DNA of 64,000 bases from Marsupella aquatica (taxonomy: Eukaryota; Marchantiophyta): contig OZ316898.1 in NCBI GenBank assembly GCA_973895155.1, positions 17,360,001-17,424,000 of the forward strand. The letters run 5' to 3'. A model generated the notes under the pieces. That model saw only the letters and a list, made by a program, of their open reading frames with translations. It ran no database searches and was not told where the DNA came from. Shown piece after piece: positions 11,640 through 22,764 of this stretch (position 1 is its first letter; each line of letters starts with the position of its first letter). The position numbers were made by a program, and so were the translations under genes.

Positions 11640-13200
11640 TGCATCATTTGGGCAGTCAATGTTGTGGTCATGTATGCCATGCACAATATGACTACTAAGA
11701 GCTTTAGGTGGCTGATTGCCTATATTGGTGATAAGGGCCGGCCATTAAGGATGCTATCCACCCCACATGGTGCAAGATAGGGTACTTGTCAACCCTGTGC
11801 CACTAATCATGTCACTTTGCCTCCTGAAGGTTTTTGTAGTCAACTTTTTGCACCAAGCAAGGGCATCACCCAACTTTGGGCAAAACTCTCCCAAGTTGTA
11901 TGACTTTGGAGTGATTTGCCCAAAGGGCTGCAAACAACTCCCATTTAGTCATTCACAAGGGATTTAGAGTCATTTGTGCGAGTGACTAAGGGTTTTGGTC
12001 ATTTATGTAGTGTTGGAAGATGTCAATTATGCAAATGACACAAAAATATGTCATTGATGATGTCAATGTTGCAGTCATGCATGCTATGGGTAATATGACT
12101 CATTGAGGCTTCCCGGGGCTGGTTGGCCATATATGCGTGATTGTAGCCCACCAGTAGGGATGCTACCCACCCCCACATGGTGCGGGATAGTGTAGTTGTC
12201 AACCCTGGGCCACTAGTCATGCCACTTTGCCTCCTGAAGGTTTTTTGTAGTCAACTTTTTGCACCAAGCAAGGGCATCACCCAACTTTGGGCAAAACACT
12301 TCCAAGTTGTATGACTTTAATGTAATTTACCCAAAGGGGTCCAAATCATTGGCATTTTGTCATTTGCAAGGATTTAGAGTCATTTGTGAGTGTGACTCAA
12401 TATTTTGGTCAATTTCGGAGTGCAAAGAGACGTCATTTATGCAATTGACATGACAACACGTCATTTGGGATGTCAATGTCATGGTGATGTATTTCATGCT
12501 GAATATGACTCATAAGGGTCTGGAGGGGATGATTGGCAATATTGGTGGTAGGAGGCGGCCATTAAGGATATTGCATAGCCAACTTTGCCTCCACAACCAT
12601 TTTTGAAGCCCAGTTTCTGCCACATGGAATAGAATCACTCTACTTTTGGAAAAACACTCCCAAGTTGTATCACTTTGGAGTGACTTGCCCAAAGTGGTAC
12701 AAAACACTCTCATTTTGTCATTTGCAGGGGATGCAAAGTCATTTGTGCATTTGACTCAATTTTGTCATTTGTTGAGTGCTGCAAGAAGTAATTGGAGCAA
12801 ATGATTATCATAATGGCAAGAGTCATTTACCGTGTTAACCCCCAGGTCAATGCTGTCAAGAAAAGAAGACTGGACTTTGGGGAGATTTTCACAAGGTGGT
12901 GCCAGGTGCTTTTATTTGGTCATTTGTAAGAATTTTTGAGTCATTTGTGCATGTGACTCAATTTTGTAGTCATTTATCAAGTCTCCTGAGACGTCATTTT
13001 TGTGAATGACTGCAAAAGGAGTCATTTGATAAGTCAATGCCTTTGTCATTTATGCACATCACAATATGGCTTTGCCCCTGACTGCATAATTATTGGCGAT
13101 AAGGGGGTACGCCAGGGTGGGTGCAAGCCCTACATTAAGGAGGGTGCAAGCCCTACATTAAGGATGCCACTCACCCCACATGGTGTGGGATAGGGTTACA
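11640..13200. repeat. Tandem repeats of about 405-410 bp inside the CACTA element
   Basis: The marker 'gtcaatg' followed by 'catg' and 'aatatgact' recurs at 11656, 12061, 12471 and, more diverged, at 13033. Each unit also contains ccccacatggtgcgggatag, gcaccaagcaagggcatcac and gtatgactttggagtg. The units are studded with gtcatttg/aaatgac motifs, so they look like an expanded subterminal region. The segment 10880-11640 on their left is AT-rich and without a gene. Confidence 0.8.
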
Positions 13201-14990
13201 TTGTCTATTCACCCTGGTCCCCTCCCACCTTGCATTTATTTTGGAGGGTTGGGGGGTATTTAATTTAATATATTCTTTTGAAGGTGGGTTGAATCTTATC
13301 TGGTTGGGGCAAATTTGATATATTTAACTTAGCTACAATTGTGGGAATGTCATCTAACTGAAGCTAAGAGTTCAACTTGAAGTTATGGGTTTATCTACAG
13401 TCGGATTGGGAAGGGGGTTCAGAGTTTGGCCTCTAGTGAACGGCCCACAAAGGTTTTGTATGTTGATTAAAATTGTTCTGATAGAACTTCAATCTTAGGT
13501 TTTAGATGCTTCAGTAGCACGTTGTTTTGACAAGTACCCTAAATCCAAAAACAAAGCCTGAGCCTGGAGGAATTCAAGTTACTAGTTCAACATTTGCACA
13601 GTCAACTTGCCCATTTACATGCTCAAGACCTGTAAGTGACCTGTAAGTCAAGACTTACACTTGTCTAAATTTCCTTTTCTAGCTCAGCTCGTGCATCCAA
13701 CTCTTCACACTACAAAGGTCATTCAAATTTGACTTAATTAGGTATCAACAGGGGTCTAAAACATGCCTTTACACTAGCTTACACTCTGTCTTACAGGTCT
13801 GTAAAGTTGGGTTTCATGGTGTAACCCTTACTTCCCGCCTCTTATTTCAAACTCTACTCTCTCCACAAACTTGACGCACTCTCACGCGCATCAACTTTGT
13901 TAGCTCTCTAGCTATGGCTGCCCGTCAAAAATTATGGAGCTCTTCCACTGATCGGGTTCCTCTCGATTCAAATACTCCCGATGGCCCGCTCGATGGAATG
14001 TACTAAGAACTCTACTAAAAAATCTTTTGATTTGCAATGTTTGTTTCCTCCCTGTCGGCCTTCCTCATTTCTTGAATTTGAATGCCTTGCTAGTAGATTT
14101 GGGAGCGGTGTGACCAATGTCCGCACACTTTATTCTAATTACCAGCTGCGCTTTCGCTCTCTAATTCAATCTTCAAATAGACCCAAGCATGTTGCCATCT
14201 ACGCCCACGATACTCAGTCTTTTTTAGTTTGACTTGAACATGGATGCTGCCAAACAGTTCTTGCACGAGGCTCAATCCTCGACCAATTCTTTCCATCTCC
14301 ATGACTGAGTGCCCCAAAAGCTTTACCTCTTGCTGTCGCTCCGCTGCGCCCAAAGCTCAATGATATTGTAATCCCGATTGTAATGTGCCAGGGCTCGGCC
14401 TCCAGCCTTTCCTCCACTGCATGTACTCTGCGGCCAAAGCTCCTTTGATGTTGAAATGTGCCAGTGTGACTGAAGTCTGTGATTCACGTCGCTGGCCAGT
14501 GGAGTCTGCGTTTTGCCCTTCCAAAGGTCTGTTTTTAACCTCTCTAATTCGTGGAAGTAGCATTCTTTGAACTTGGAGGAAGGGACCTTCAATGTGTGTT
14601 GAAGACTGGAGATCGAAAGTGGAGACTGGAACATAGCTTGCTTGCTTTGATCTTTCTGAGGTGATCTGTTAACATTAATGCGTTGAGCTCTGTGAGCAGT
14701 TGAAGACCTCAAAGTTGACGCCCAAGATGTTCCCAGTGTTATGATTGTTTTGCAGTTTGATTCCCCCGGGCAAATTTTGGGGAGACGATGAAAGAATTTC
14801 TCTTTCAATAAGCTTTTTAGTGCCGTTCTAGATATTGTAGGGTTTTGTCTGGCTTTGTCCTATGGAATATACAGGATGATAGACGGGGTAGGTCCTGGTG
14901 TCAATTTTGAACATTAATGCTTGAAATTGCCGTTCGAAGATTTATATATCCTGGTTCAATGACAATGTTTATGTGGAATCTAGAGTCTTG
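13200..14990. other. CACTA interior, possible captured sequence of unknown origin
   Basis: 13200-13860 shows nothing recognisable. At 13915 an ATGGCTGCCCGTC start sits in a leader-like context but stops after about 30 codons. From 14800 down to 14150 all three minus-strand frames have overlapping open stretches, one containing EERLEAEPWH, as expected for a frameshifted coding fragment. I could not identify the source gene. Its composition differs from the AT-rich repeats to the left, so capture of host sequence is plausible. Confidence 0.35.
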
Positions 14991-14995
14991 TTGTT

Positions 14996-16510
14996 GATGC
15001 TAGACAATGTACACTGCCAACTCGCTCTTCTCCCTGACGATTCCTACTTGTTTTTTGTAGGTGGCTTTTGGTTTGATAAAGCAAGATAGGTGGAACCCTC
15101 TCTCCCTATCGGTTATGGTGAGGGGATAGGAATCTTTGAAACTTTTTGTTGGCAGCTTTTTGTTCAGTAATTTTTGTTGGCACTTGTCTCAATGATTAGG
15201 TTTTCTTGAAACTGCTCCACGTTAACATCTCCAAGGAATCAAGAGTCTACTTCAGAATCAGATTTTGTTCTTATCAATGCACATTCTAACCCAAGTGGAG
15301 GTAAACAATGGATGCTCAGGATCTCCAAAGCACTCTAGGCTGCTGTGCATCGAAGATAGAGAAAAGGGGAATGAAGGCTGGCGATGGGAGATATAGTGGA
15401 ATGCAGCACAGGCCGTGGAATTGTTTTGCTGCCAAGTTTTGAGATCCGAACAAAAAGGAGAGGAAAGGGCTGCGCATGTTGCTTCAATTCAATGCCCAAA
15501 AATCCTGCTTTGCCTTGATTTGTCAACGCATTCTCCCTGGTATGCAGTCCGGTACGTGCACCATCTACAGAATATTTTTAAAATGTGGACACTCGTTTCT
15601 TGATTGTATTTAGACCTGGAATGGCTTCTTTTATTTGGCAGAATGGATGCCAGGCTGCTGCAACTAGTCGTTGTGTGCAAGAAAAGAGGATGCATGAAAT
15701 TACTTTCACATTGTAACTGGTCATGATTAATTTGAAGCTTTCAGTAGCTGGGAAATGTATCAAAAATGCAAAGGCATCTAGGCTGGATGAAAAATTTTGT
15801 TTGGAAATATTCTAATTAATACTAGTTCACGGCCTCTTGAATGACAGATGCTGTGATGTAAATAATGTTCTTTGTACATTGCACTCAAAATGAGCGTCTT
15901 TGTAGTTAATTTTGACCGTATGAATATTTGGGGTAGGATGAGACTAGGGTTAGTGCTGCTCATAGAGTTCGTCAAAAGGCCGTTGAATCATTTTTAATTT
16001 CTGTTTCAAAGTTCAATGGAGGACAGGAAGCACTGTTGACGATAGACTTTGTTGCACATGCATACTTCTAAGTGGAAATCTCTATACTTAGCAGGAGAAA
16101 TGAAATGGCTTTCCTGCTTTAGTTGTTCTTTGCACTTATTTTCCTACTTTCAAGAGGAGATGCTTCTGAATGTCTGGAGAGTGGAGAGAGATCTAGCCAC
16201 TTGCCTATGTTAGACAAACTTACAGTGCCAAGTCGCTCTTATCCTGGCTATTTCTACAGTAGTTATTTTTTGTAGGTGGCTTTTGGTCTGATAGGACAAG
16301 ATAGTTGGAACCCAACTGCCTTGCCTTCAGTTACAATTTTGGAAGTCATGATGTCATCTTTTGGCTTTGGGATCTTTCATTCTGAGCCTGCACAAAATTA
16401 TCTTACAAGTGTCGGTTGCGGTGAGGTGATAGGCTAGGAATCTTTGAAACTTTTTGTTTGCAGCTATTTGTTCAGTGCCTTGTGTTGGCAGCTTTTTGTT
16501 TAGTATACAG
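14996..16510. repeat. Duplicated segment within the CACTA interior
   Basis: The block at about 14996-15185 is repeated in direct orientation and diverged at about 16205-16505. Shared landmarks in order are 'tagacaa', 'gccaa.tcgctctt', 'tttttgtaggtggcttttgg', 'ggaatctttgaaactttttg' and 'cagctttttgttcagt'. The sequence between the copies (15190-16200) has no recognisable gene. The duplication lies directly upstream of the captured HSP90 exon. Confidence 0.7.
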
Positions 16511-16585
16511 GTATTTTTCTAATGTTATAATGTGCACTTTATTATGCATCATTCTCATGCGTGACAAAAATTTCCTATGTTGCAG

Positions 16586-17275
16586 GCTGATGCTAAGGAT
16601 GAGTACACGGACCCAGCCAGAATTCAAAATGTAATGAAAAATTATTCTCATTTCATTTCAATCCCAATCTACACCTATCAAGAAAATTCAAGGACAAAAG
16701 AGGTAACAAGAGCAGTGCCATATTGTGCTTGTGCTCTGTGTATCCTCCATGGGCTGCTACTCATCCTTGTAAATGATTACTTGCTTGGATAGCTTGAAGA
16801 TTAAGAATCGGCTTCTCCTGAAGGTGCCTCCAAGGAAGCTACTAAGGTAGGGTCTGAATGAATGTTTTGTCCCCATGGAATTTTACGTCCACATATGATT
16901 GGATCAAATCATTTGTAATATGATTGTCATATTGTTCTACTTTTCTTTTGGAATTCTTACGAAAGAATGATGTGGCCTGTGCATAAGAAGACGAAGAAAG
17001 TCAGAGAAATATTGGGATTGGGAGCTGCTGACAAATGAGACAAAACACCTTTGGGTGAGTCAGTTTACTGTTCAAGATACCTGGTTTTACTAACTGTACT
17101 GTTTGTTTGAGAATGTTTCATTCAGGCAGTAACCGAATATATTTGTTGACGTATTTTTAACAGTTCAGGTCAAAAAAGGATGTCACGAAGGCAGGACTCC
17201 AATGGGTTCTTCAAGAGTACATTTGGGGATTTCTTAGAAGCAATGGCTTATACTCCTGATATTTTTATATGCCCG
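16586..17275 (+). pseudogene. Captured HSP90 gene fragment (organellar HSP90.5/90.6 type) inside the CACTA element
   Basis: Exon 16586-16702 (39 codons, AG before, GT after) reads DEYTDPARIQNVMKNYSHFI then PIYTYQENSRTKE. This matches the middle-domain segment 'RIQ..VKNYSQFVSFPIYTWQEKSRT' of plant plastid/mitochondrial HSP90. A following acidic piece (about 16795-16848) has an in-frame TAA. Next, about 16988-17054, come KTKKVRE and, one frame over, YWDWELLTNETKHLW, the conserved HSP90 'YWDWELTNET' box, ending at a GT donor. Then about 17163-17270 reads RSKKDVTK and, in a shifted frame, NGFFKSTFGDFLEAMAYT. Introns are retained, so genomic DNA was captured rather than a cDNA. Frameshifts and a stop make it non-functional as HSP90. 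Confidence 0.88.
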
Positions 17276-18410
17276 GTATACTCAATATTGTTGTGGATTG
17301 ACAGTGATATCTTATATGAGTTGTAAATGGGGGCATTTATAAAATCGTTGGGGCCTGCCTAGCTTTTTGAACTTTCAAATATCAAATTCTTTCCCTACTG
17401 TGATCAGCTGGCAGGTGCTCAGTGCTCTCCATCAGCACATCTGTGGGTGGAACCAGTGACGGTTCTTATCAAGAGGAGGGCCAAAATAATTCTTCAAGCC
17501 CGGGAAATGTTTGGAATAAGGCAAGGTTTAAGTCATGTGCTATTTAAGTGATACTTAAGTGATATACCGGTGCTGTTTTGTCCTTCTTCACCATTTGTAT
17601 CACTTGTACAAATTAAAATAAGTTCTATTTTCCTCTTAATACTTGTAGTTTTGATTCTCAAGTTGGCATGGCAAAGTTGGGATTAATTCTTGGAGAATTA
17701 CAGCAATTTGTCATGCAGGAGAAGAAATCTTTGAGAAGATAGTGCAACTGGTATGCTCCAATTGTTAAATTGAGCTCATTATATTCCTCTGCCCAGGTGA
17801 ATAATGTTTCCAACAGAGCCTTTGCCTGGTGAATTCTCATTCTGGTTAATCAATTGAAGCCAGACTTCCTAACAATCATTTCACATAATACAGATTGATG
17901 CAGATGATGTCTCACAACTCCCGTGTGTGATTACAGCACTACCATTACATCAATTTTACATGCATCATGTCTTGCTATGATCAATTTCTGGTGAGCTGTG
18001 AAATCACTCCTAGAGCACATTTGACAAACTTCAAGGAGCAGAAGCTAGTTTGAGGCAAAAATAGGATTACTTAGATGGTCAGGATTTCCCTCATACTCTA
18101 TTGATAGTGTGACCTGAAATGTAAAGTTATATGAGATAATCAAAACATTTGGATTCTTTCAATATGAGACCTAAGAGCTATCATTTGGTTATTGAGTTCT
18201 TTTTATTATGAATGTCATCTGAATGATGATTGTGTGAATTTCACTTCTTCTGTTATTGTTAGTGTTCCAGTCATTGTGATGTAAACGGGGATGTGAAGTG
18301 CTTGCATTTTTAATATCATTATTGACACGTTGTAGATTTCACTTTGAATACATTGAATGTGTACAATGTCTCTTTATGAAGTAACCCTAAAACTTGAAAT
18401 AGCTCCAATA
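17276..18410. other. CACTA interior 3' of the HSP90 fragment, no gene recognised
   Basis: The composition is plant-intron-like and frames are short. It may include further intronic or degraded HSP90 sequence, but I see no clear exon. Right subterminal aatgac repeats begin near 18410. Confidence 0.4.
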
Positions 18411-20229
18411 ACATCTGAAATGACATTACCTAATGGCAGTTCATATGACAATCCTAATTGACATGGCATATGATGTCTTAAAATGACACCCTATGTGACA
18501 CCCTTTATGACACCCCATATGACTGTCAACATGACTCCATAAATGACTACACGTGTCACACCATGTGCCACAACGGTATTGGTTCAATATTATGTCATTT
18601 ATGACATGTCTTAAATGACTTATAATGATGACATTATGTAAGCTCACATATTTGCCACGTGTTGTAGTATCATTCATTCAGATGTGTGTCATTTGGAATG
18701 TCATTAAAGACATGAATAAATGACTGACGGCCGTTCATTCAGTCATTTTGGACACCATGTCATTTCAGAAATTGTGTGTCATTTAGGACAACTATAAATG
18801 ACTGATGAGAATTTTAGTTATTTGTCTTAATTGACTGTCCTAAAAGACGAGGCAGGTATGACAGAAAAACTCTAGTCATAAAATGGTATATATGACTTCT
18901 TTGCCAGTCCTCATTACAGTCCTTAAAGACACTATTTTCCACTAGTGTCTCCTCGTGGAACTTCTTGACGAAGAAGGACGCCCATTTCCTGGGCCGATAG
19001 TTCTCCACCTAAATGACCTGAGCGGCCGATATTTCTCCTCTAGGTTCCATCATGTGGAGGGCATACCGCTGGAACTCTAGGTGTTCTGCTACCTCCGGGA
19101 TAAGGCACGTCCTCATTAAGAACCCATTGTCCACTACCCCTTCGATCGGGAAGCTAGAGGACTGGTATTTAGCTCCCTTGCCCCCAGGAGCTCGTGACTC
19201 TACCCGGTTTATCCCCTCGGGTAAGCCGAAAATCATCTTCAGACGTGCCTCATCGAGACACATCAATCTCCCGTGCGCTCGGGTTTGTTGACGGGCCTCG
19301 TCAAAGTTCTGAATGAACTCCGTCATATCCTGCCCGTAATACCTGCTCCCGTTCCAAGGGAGAGAGGCGAGGTGCTCAAACCCGTGGGTCTTCAGATAGC
19401 ATGCATGCTTGGGGTGGAGGATGTTCTTATGAACGTTGTCCCCCATGCGATGCATGGTCAGCTTGGCTACCGCAACCGTGGCCAAAGGCAACCCGGATCT
19501 ACGGCTGCGGGCTTCTTCCTCTTCCTACCCCGAGATTGATTCCCGGGGTGACTAGAAGAAGGGGACATCTCTCCATCCTCTCGGTCAGGTGGTGGTAGCG
19601 CGACTGCCGTGAGTATTGGTGTCGGGGCCGCTAGCGTTATCGTGTTGTCCCCTCGGGCTTGCTGGGGTGGTGTGGGGTTGTTCGTACCTCGCGGTCGTCG
19701 ATTCAGAGGAGGGTGAGCCTCCTCGTCTTCGGAGCTGATATGTACCGCATTCACCACGGATCGTACTCGGAGAGGTGGTGGAACCGGTGGCGAGGACCGG
19801 CTTGGCTGAGGCTGAGGAGGTGTAGGTGCGGGTACGGGTTGGCCGGCACTGGTCGTTGATGGTAGAGTTGCCATGAAGTTCTGCAAGTACCGGTGGAGGT
19901 TTTCCGACGCAAGTGAAGATGGTCCTATTGACCAGGTAGTGTTGAACTCGCCGTTGATGATAGCCCGGACCCGAGCGGGGATGTGGTCGAAGTGGTGCCT
20001 TTGTAAGTCGATCGTGCCCGGAATATTGAAGACCTCGTCCGGAAGCCGAAGCAGTGCCTCCCAAAAGCCGATGTATTTGCCTCCGTTGAAGAAGTACCCT
20101 GATACCTCTTCGGGTTGGTAAAGCTCGCTCTGGGACGGGTACTCAAAGTTAAGGAGATAGTGGTGTCGTCCTGCTAGGCGGATGGCTCTTTCGTATTTGC
20201 GTTCGATCTCGTATCGGCGCCCTGTGAAA

Positions 20230-21195
20230 ATTGAATAGAAGAGTTTCCAAAGTCGACATTAGTTACACACTAGCAAGAGTTTCCAAAGTTGACATTAGTA
20301 CGTTACACACTGGCAAGATTTCATTGAGATGATGGTTCTGAAGCTGCGTCGGATTGTATTTCAAGAAGCCGTCTATTGCTTGAATTGAAATCAATCAATT
20401 CAGCTGACTTGGATGGGTTTCCCTGGGCGTTTCCACAGCATGTGAGATTTCCATTGTAGCAGTTTGCATCCAACCATCTGGCTATGGAAAAATATCTTCC
20501 AAGCTTCTCAAGAAAGATACGATCATGTAACAGGCCGGGTCAAATGGGTATCCACTGAACTAAGAACAATAGGAAATTGTTTATCCTCCAAGAGCAACAG
20601 AGGAACGCAAGCACAAGAGAAGCTGCAATTGCGAATTAATACAAGCGAGGAATCCCTAAACCTTCTACACCACAGTTGAATATATTTTTGCTTTCAAAGA
20701 TCAGTCTCGTATTGTACACAGCTAGAAAAAAGTTTAGTTGTTAGGGTTTAGGGTTACCTATGAAAACTTACAAACATCAAGGGTTACCTATGAAACTAAA
20801 CCGCAACGCACACCTCTTCAAGCTCGAATTACCTTCATCCTTTGACCGTTTGGTGGTTCACATCAGGTGATTACTTATTAGGTTTGATTTCCTTGAGCAG
20901 TTCAGAACGATTCTTCTCCATTCACCTCATCTTATTCGATAAAAAGCTGCAGACCTCAGTCATAGTACTAACACATTCTTTCCTATCAACTATGAGATAA
21001 CCCTTCAATCGCCGCCCAATGCTCAGCTCGATAACTGTCACAATTCTGTCTGCAGGAGGGACGATACCTCTCTCCAACCACGTTATCTTCTAATTCAATT
21101 TAAAGCAGCCAAAGAAAGGTCGCGGTACACATTGCTAGAAAAGGAATCGGTATCGTCATTTCCTTTTCTGTTGACCGGTACTGAGTGGTTCGTCT
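20230..21195. other. Intergenic, with a small tandem duplication
   Basis: The composition drops from GC-rich to AT-rich near 20225, marking the right edge of the repeat-encoded gene or its intron. A 38-40 bp unit (gagtttccaaagt.gacattag ... acacactagcaa) is duplicated at about 20238-20313. No protein-coding or RNA gene is recognised up to 21195. Confidence 0.45.
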
Positions 21196-22450
21196 TTTGA
21201 GGATTGAGCTTCTGTGAAATTTCATGGAATATGCATGGCAATGAAGCGTTGGTAACTGAAACTTTTAGGGTCAAGAGGTCTGATCTAGATCGCCATGCGC
21301 AGAAGGCTCATTCCTTCTCAAGGGAAATCAATATTAAAAACGACTTGGATGTGACAGAAGGCCCCAGTGGGAGAGTTCCTGGCTGGTGATTTGACTGATC
21401 TTAAGGGATGATAATGTGCGTCTCACACCCTATGGTACATATCCATCCTATGTTGATAACAATGGACAATATTTCTATCAACACAGGATGGATATGTACC
21501 TCCAACTTCAAAGCAGTGAATGAATTACTCGTATTTACAGATGGCTATAACAAGTGTACAAAAAAACTTAGTAGATATATTGTCTACAACAACTTACAAT
21601 AAGTTAACTAAGCTTTGTGCACAGTTTCATTGCCTTCAGTTGGACCTCGGTATCATGGATTTGTTCTCCCGATCCTATTCTGACCAATAGTCTGGGTGCC
21701 CTCCAACCTGAACATTTCTAGATGGTCCGTGTCAAGCTGAACTGAATCCAAAGAAAAAACTTGAGCCGACAATGAACTATCCATGCAGAAGTTATCATGA
21801 AACATAGAGGTTCTATCATGATTGTCAATGAAACGTTGCAGAAGTGAAGTGAAATCAACTCTTTTGATCTGTTCCATTTTTCATGTAGATTTTGCACAGT
21901 TAATTTAGTCACTTTCATAACGGGAAGGGAGAGCCAAGGCATCCACTGACAAACAAACTTTCATAACTGGAAGGGAGCCAAGGCATCCACAAACAAGCTT
22001 CTTGCTTCTGCAGTCGACTTAAGAAGAAGTAATACAAAATCTACTCATGATCGATTCATAACCGGTAATTAATTAAACGTACTTAAGATCGATTCATAAC
22101 CGATCATTAAACGTCAACTCACACTTACTATGCACCACTATCTATCAGCACTCAAAGTCAAATTAGTACATAAATATACCTTCGATCTTCAATACATCGA
22201 AGCCTGTGCTTAAACGTCGACTTTCTATCCTCGCCAAGATTTTCACTTTGCTGTAATAACATAAGGATTGAGCTTCTGTAAATTTCATGGAACAAGGCAA
22301 TGAAGCGTTGGTAACTAAAACTTTTAGGGTCCAAAGAGGTCTGATCTAGATCGCCATGCGCAGAAGGCTCATTCCTTCTCAAGTGAATATAAACAACGAC
22401 TTGGATGTTACGGAAGGCCTCAGTGGGAGAGTTCCTGGCTGGTGAAGCAA
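21195..22450. repeat. Direct repeat pair of about 190 bp
   Basis: About 21197-21393 and 22262-22448 match closely: ggattgagcttctgt, gcaatgaagcgttggtaact, gatctagatcgccatgcgca and gagttcctggctggtga occur in the same order in both. They enclose about 870 bp containing a hairpin (21434-21500) and two small local duplications (about 21905-21990 and 22035-22110). They are not obvious LTRs: no TG...CA ends or primer-binding site were recognised. Confidence 0.75.
21434..21500. repeat. 24-bp inverted repeat, hairpin with 19-nt loop
   Basis: Arm 21434-21457 (starting ggtacatatccatcc) pairs with 21477-21500 (ending ggatggatatgtacc) with a single mismatch. The arm length and loop size would suit a miRNA-like foldback or a small palindromic element. 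There is no evidence of transcription in the sequence alone. Confidence 0.75.
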
Positions 22451-22760
22451 GTCGGTGAACTGAGCAGACAACTAAGTGGGGATTGTTGCTCAGGAGAGCT
22501 AGTAACAGCTCCTCACAGCTCCAGGAAAATTTTGGACTGACTTGGTGAGCATGTGATTAACAGTCATTCCAGCAACATTCAACAAAACAGAAAATAGTTA
22601 TAGCGTCTAGGTTTTCTTTGTCAATGTCCCATCGTTGTATCATAGTGCGGGTCAAGACACAGCCTGAACACCACTTGATCCTTCTCTTTACTAAACAACT
22701 CTACGAGGTGAGTCTAACATGAAGTTCAGATTCATTGCACCAGCTTAGATGACATCAAAC
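22450..22760. other. Intergenic, no feature seen
   Basis: No gene, repeat or structured element recognised between the direct repeat and the first segment of the 22.7/26.9 kb duplication. Confidence 0.4.
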
Positions 22761-22764
22761 AAAG

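Larger units (their letters stand above)
10449..18947. mobile_element. CACTA (En/Spm) transposon, 8.5 kb, probably non-autonomous
   Basis: The left end is CACTAGTAGAAAATGG and the right end, read inward, is CACTAGTGGAAAATAG, the hallmark CACTA terminus. The 3-bp target duplication tct flanks it (10446-10448 and 18948-18950). Dense subterminal aatgac/gtcatt motifs, typical transposase-binding repeats, fill about 10449-10880 and 18410-18940. No TnpD-like transposase was recognised inside. The interior instead holds long tandem repeats (11.64-13.2 kb), unassigned sequence, and captured HSP90 exons (16.58-17.28 kb). It interrupts the repeat-encoded ORF above at a codon-exact site. Confidence 0.93.
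9914..20222 (-). pseudogene. Repeat-encoded structural (gag-like?) protein gene, split by a CACTA insertion
   Basis: The minus-strand frame opens after an AG at about 20223 and reads RRYEIERKYERAIRLAGRHH, then a domain with GFWEALLRLPDEVFNIPGT. A Pro/Ser-rich linker follows (about 19860-19510), then LTMHRMGDNVHKNILHPKH and SRYYGQDMTEFIQNFDEARQ to NYRPRKWASFF. At 18948 it meets the CACTA element. It resumes at 10448 and ends in a long coiled coil (about 10320-9914) and a basic tail. If the CACTA element and one TSD copy are ignored, the frame joins exactly. Damage includes a frameshift near 19480, a TAG at 19011-19009, and stops plus a frameshift in the coiled coil. It has no recognised protease or reverse transcriptase. 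A gag-like or ORF1 role is inference from its repeat-like setting. Confidence 0.55.

Noticed and set aside
9030-20222. Complete LTR retrotransposon
   Set aside because: No matching LTR pair, primer-binding site, reverse transcriptase or integrase could be found around the repeat-encoded ORF.
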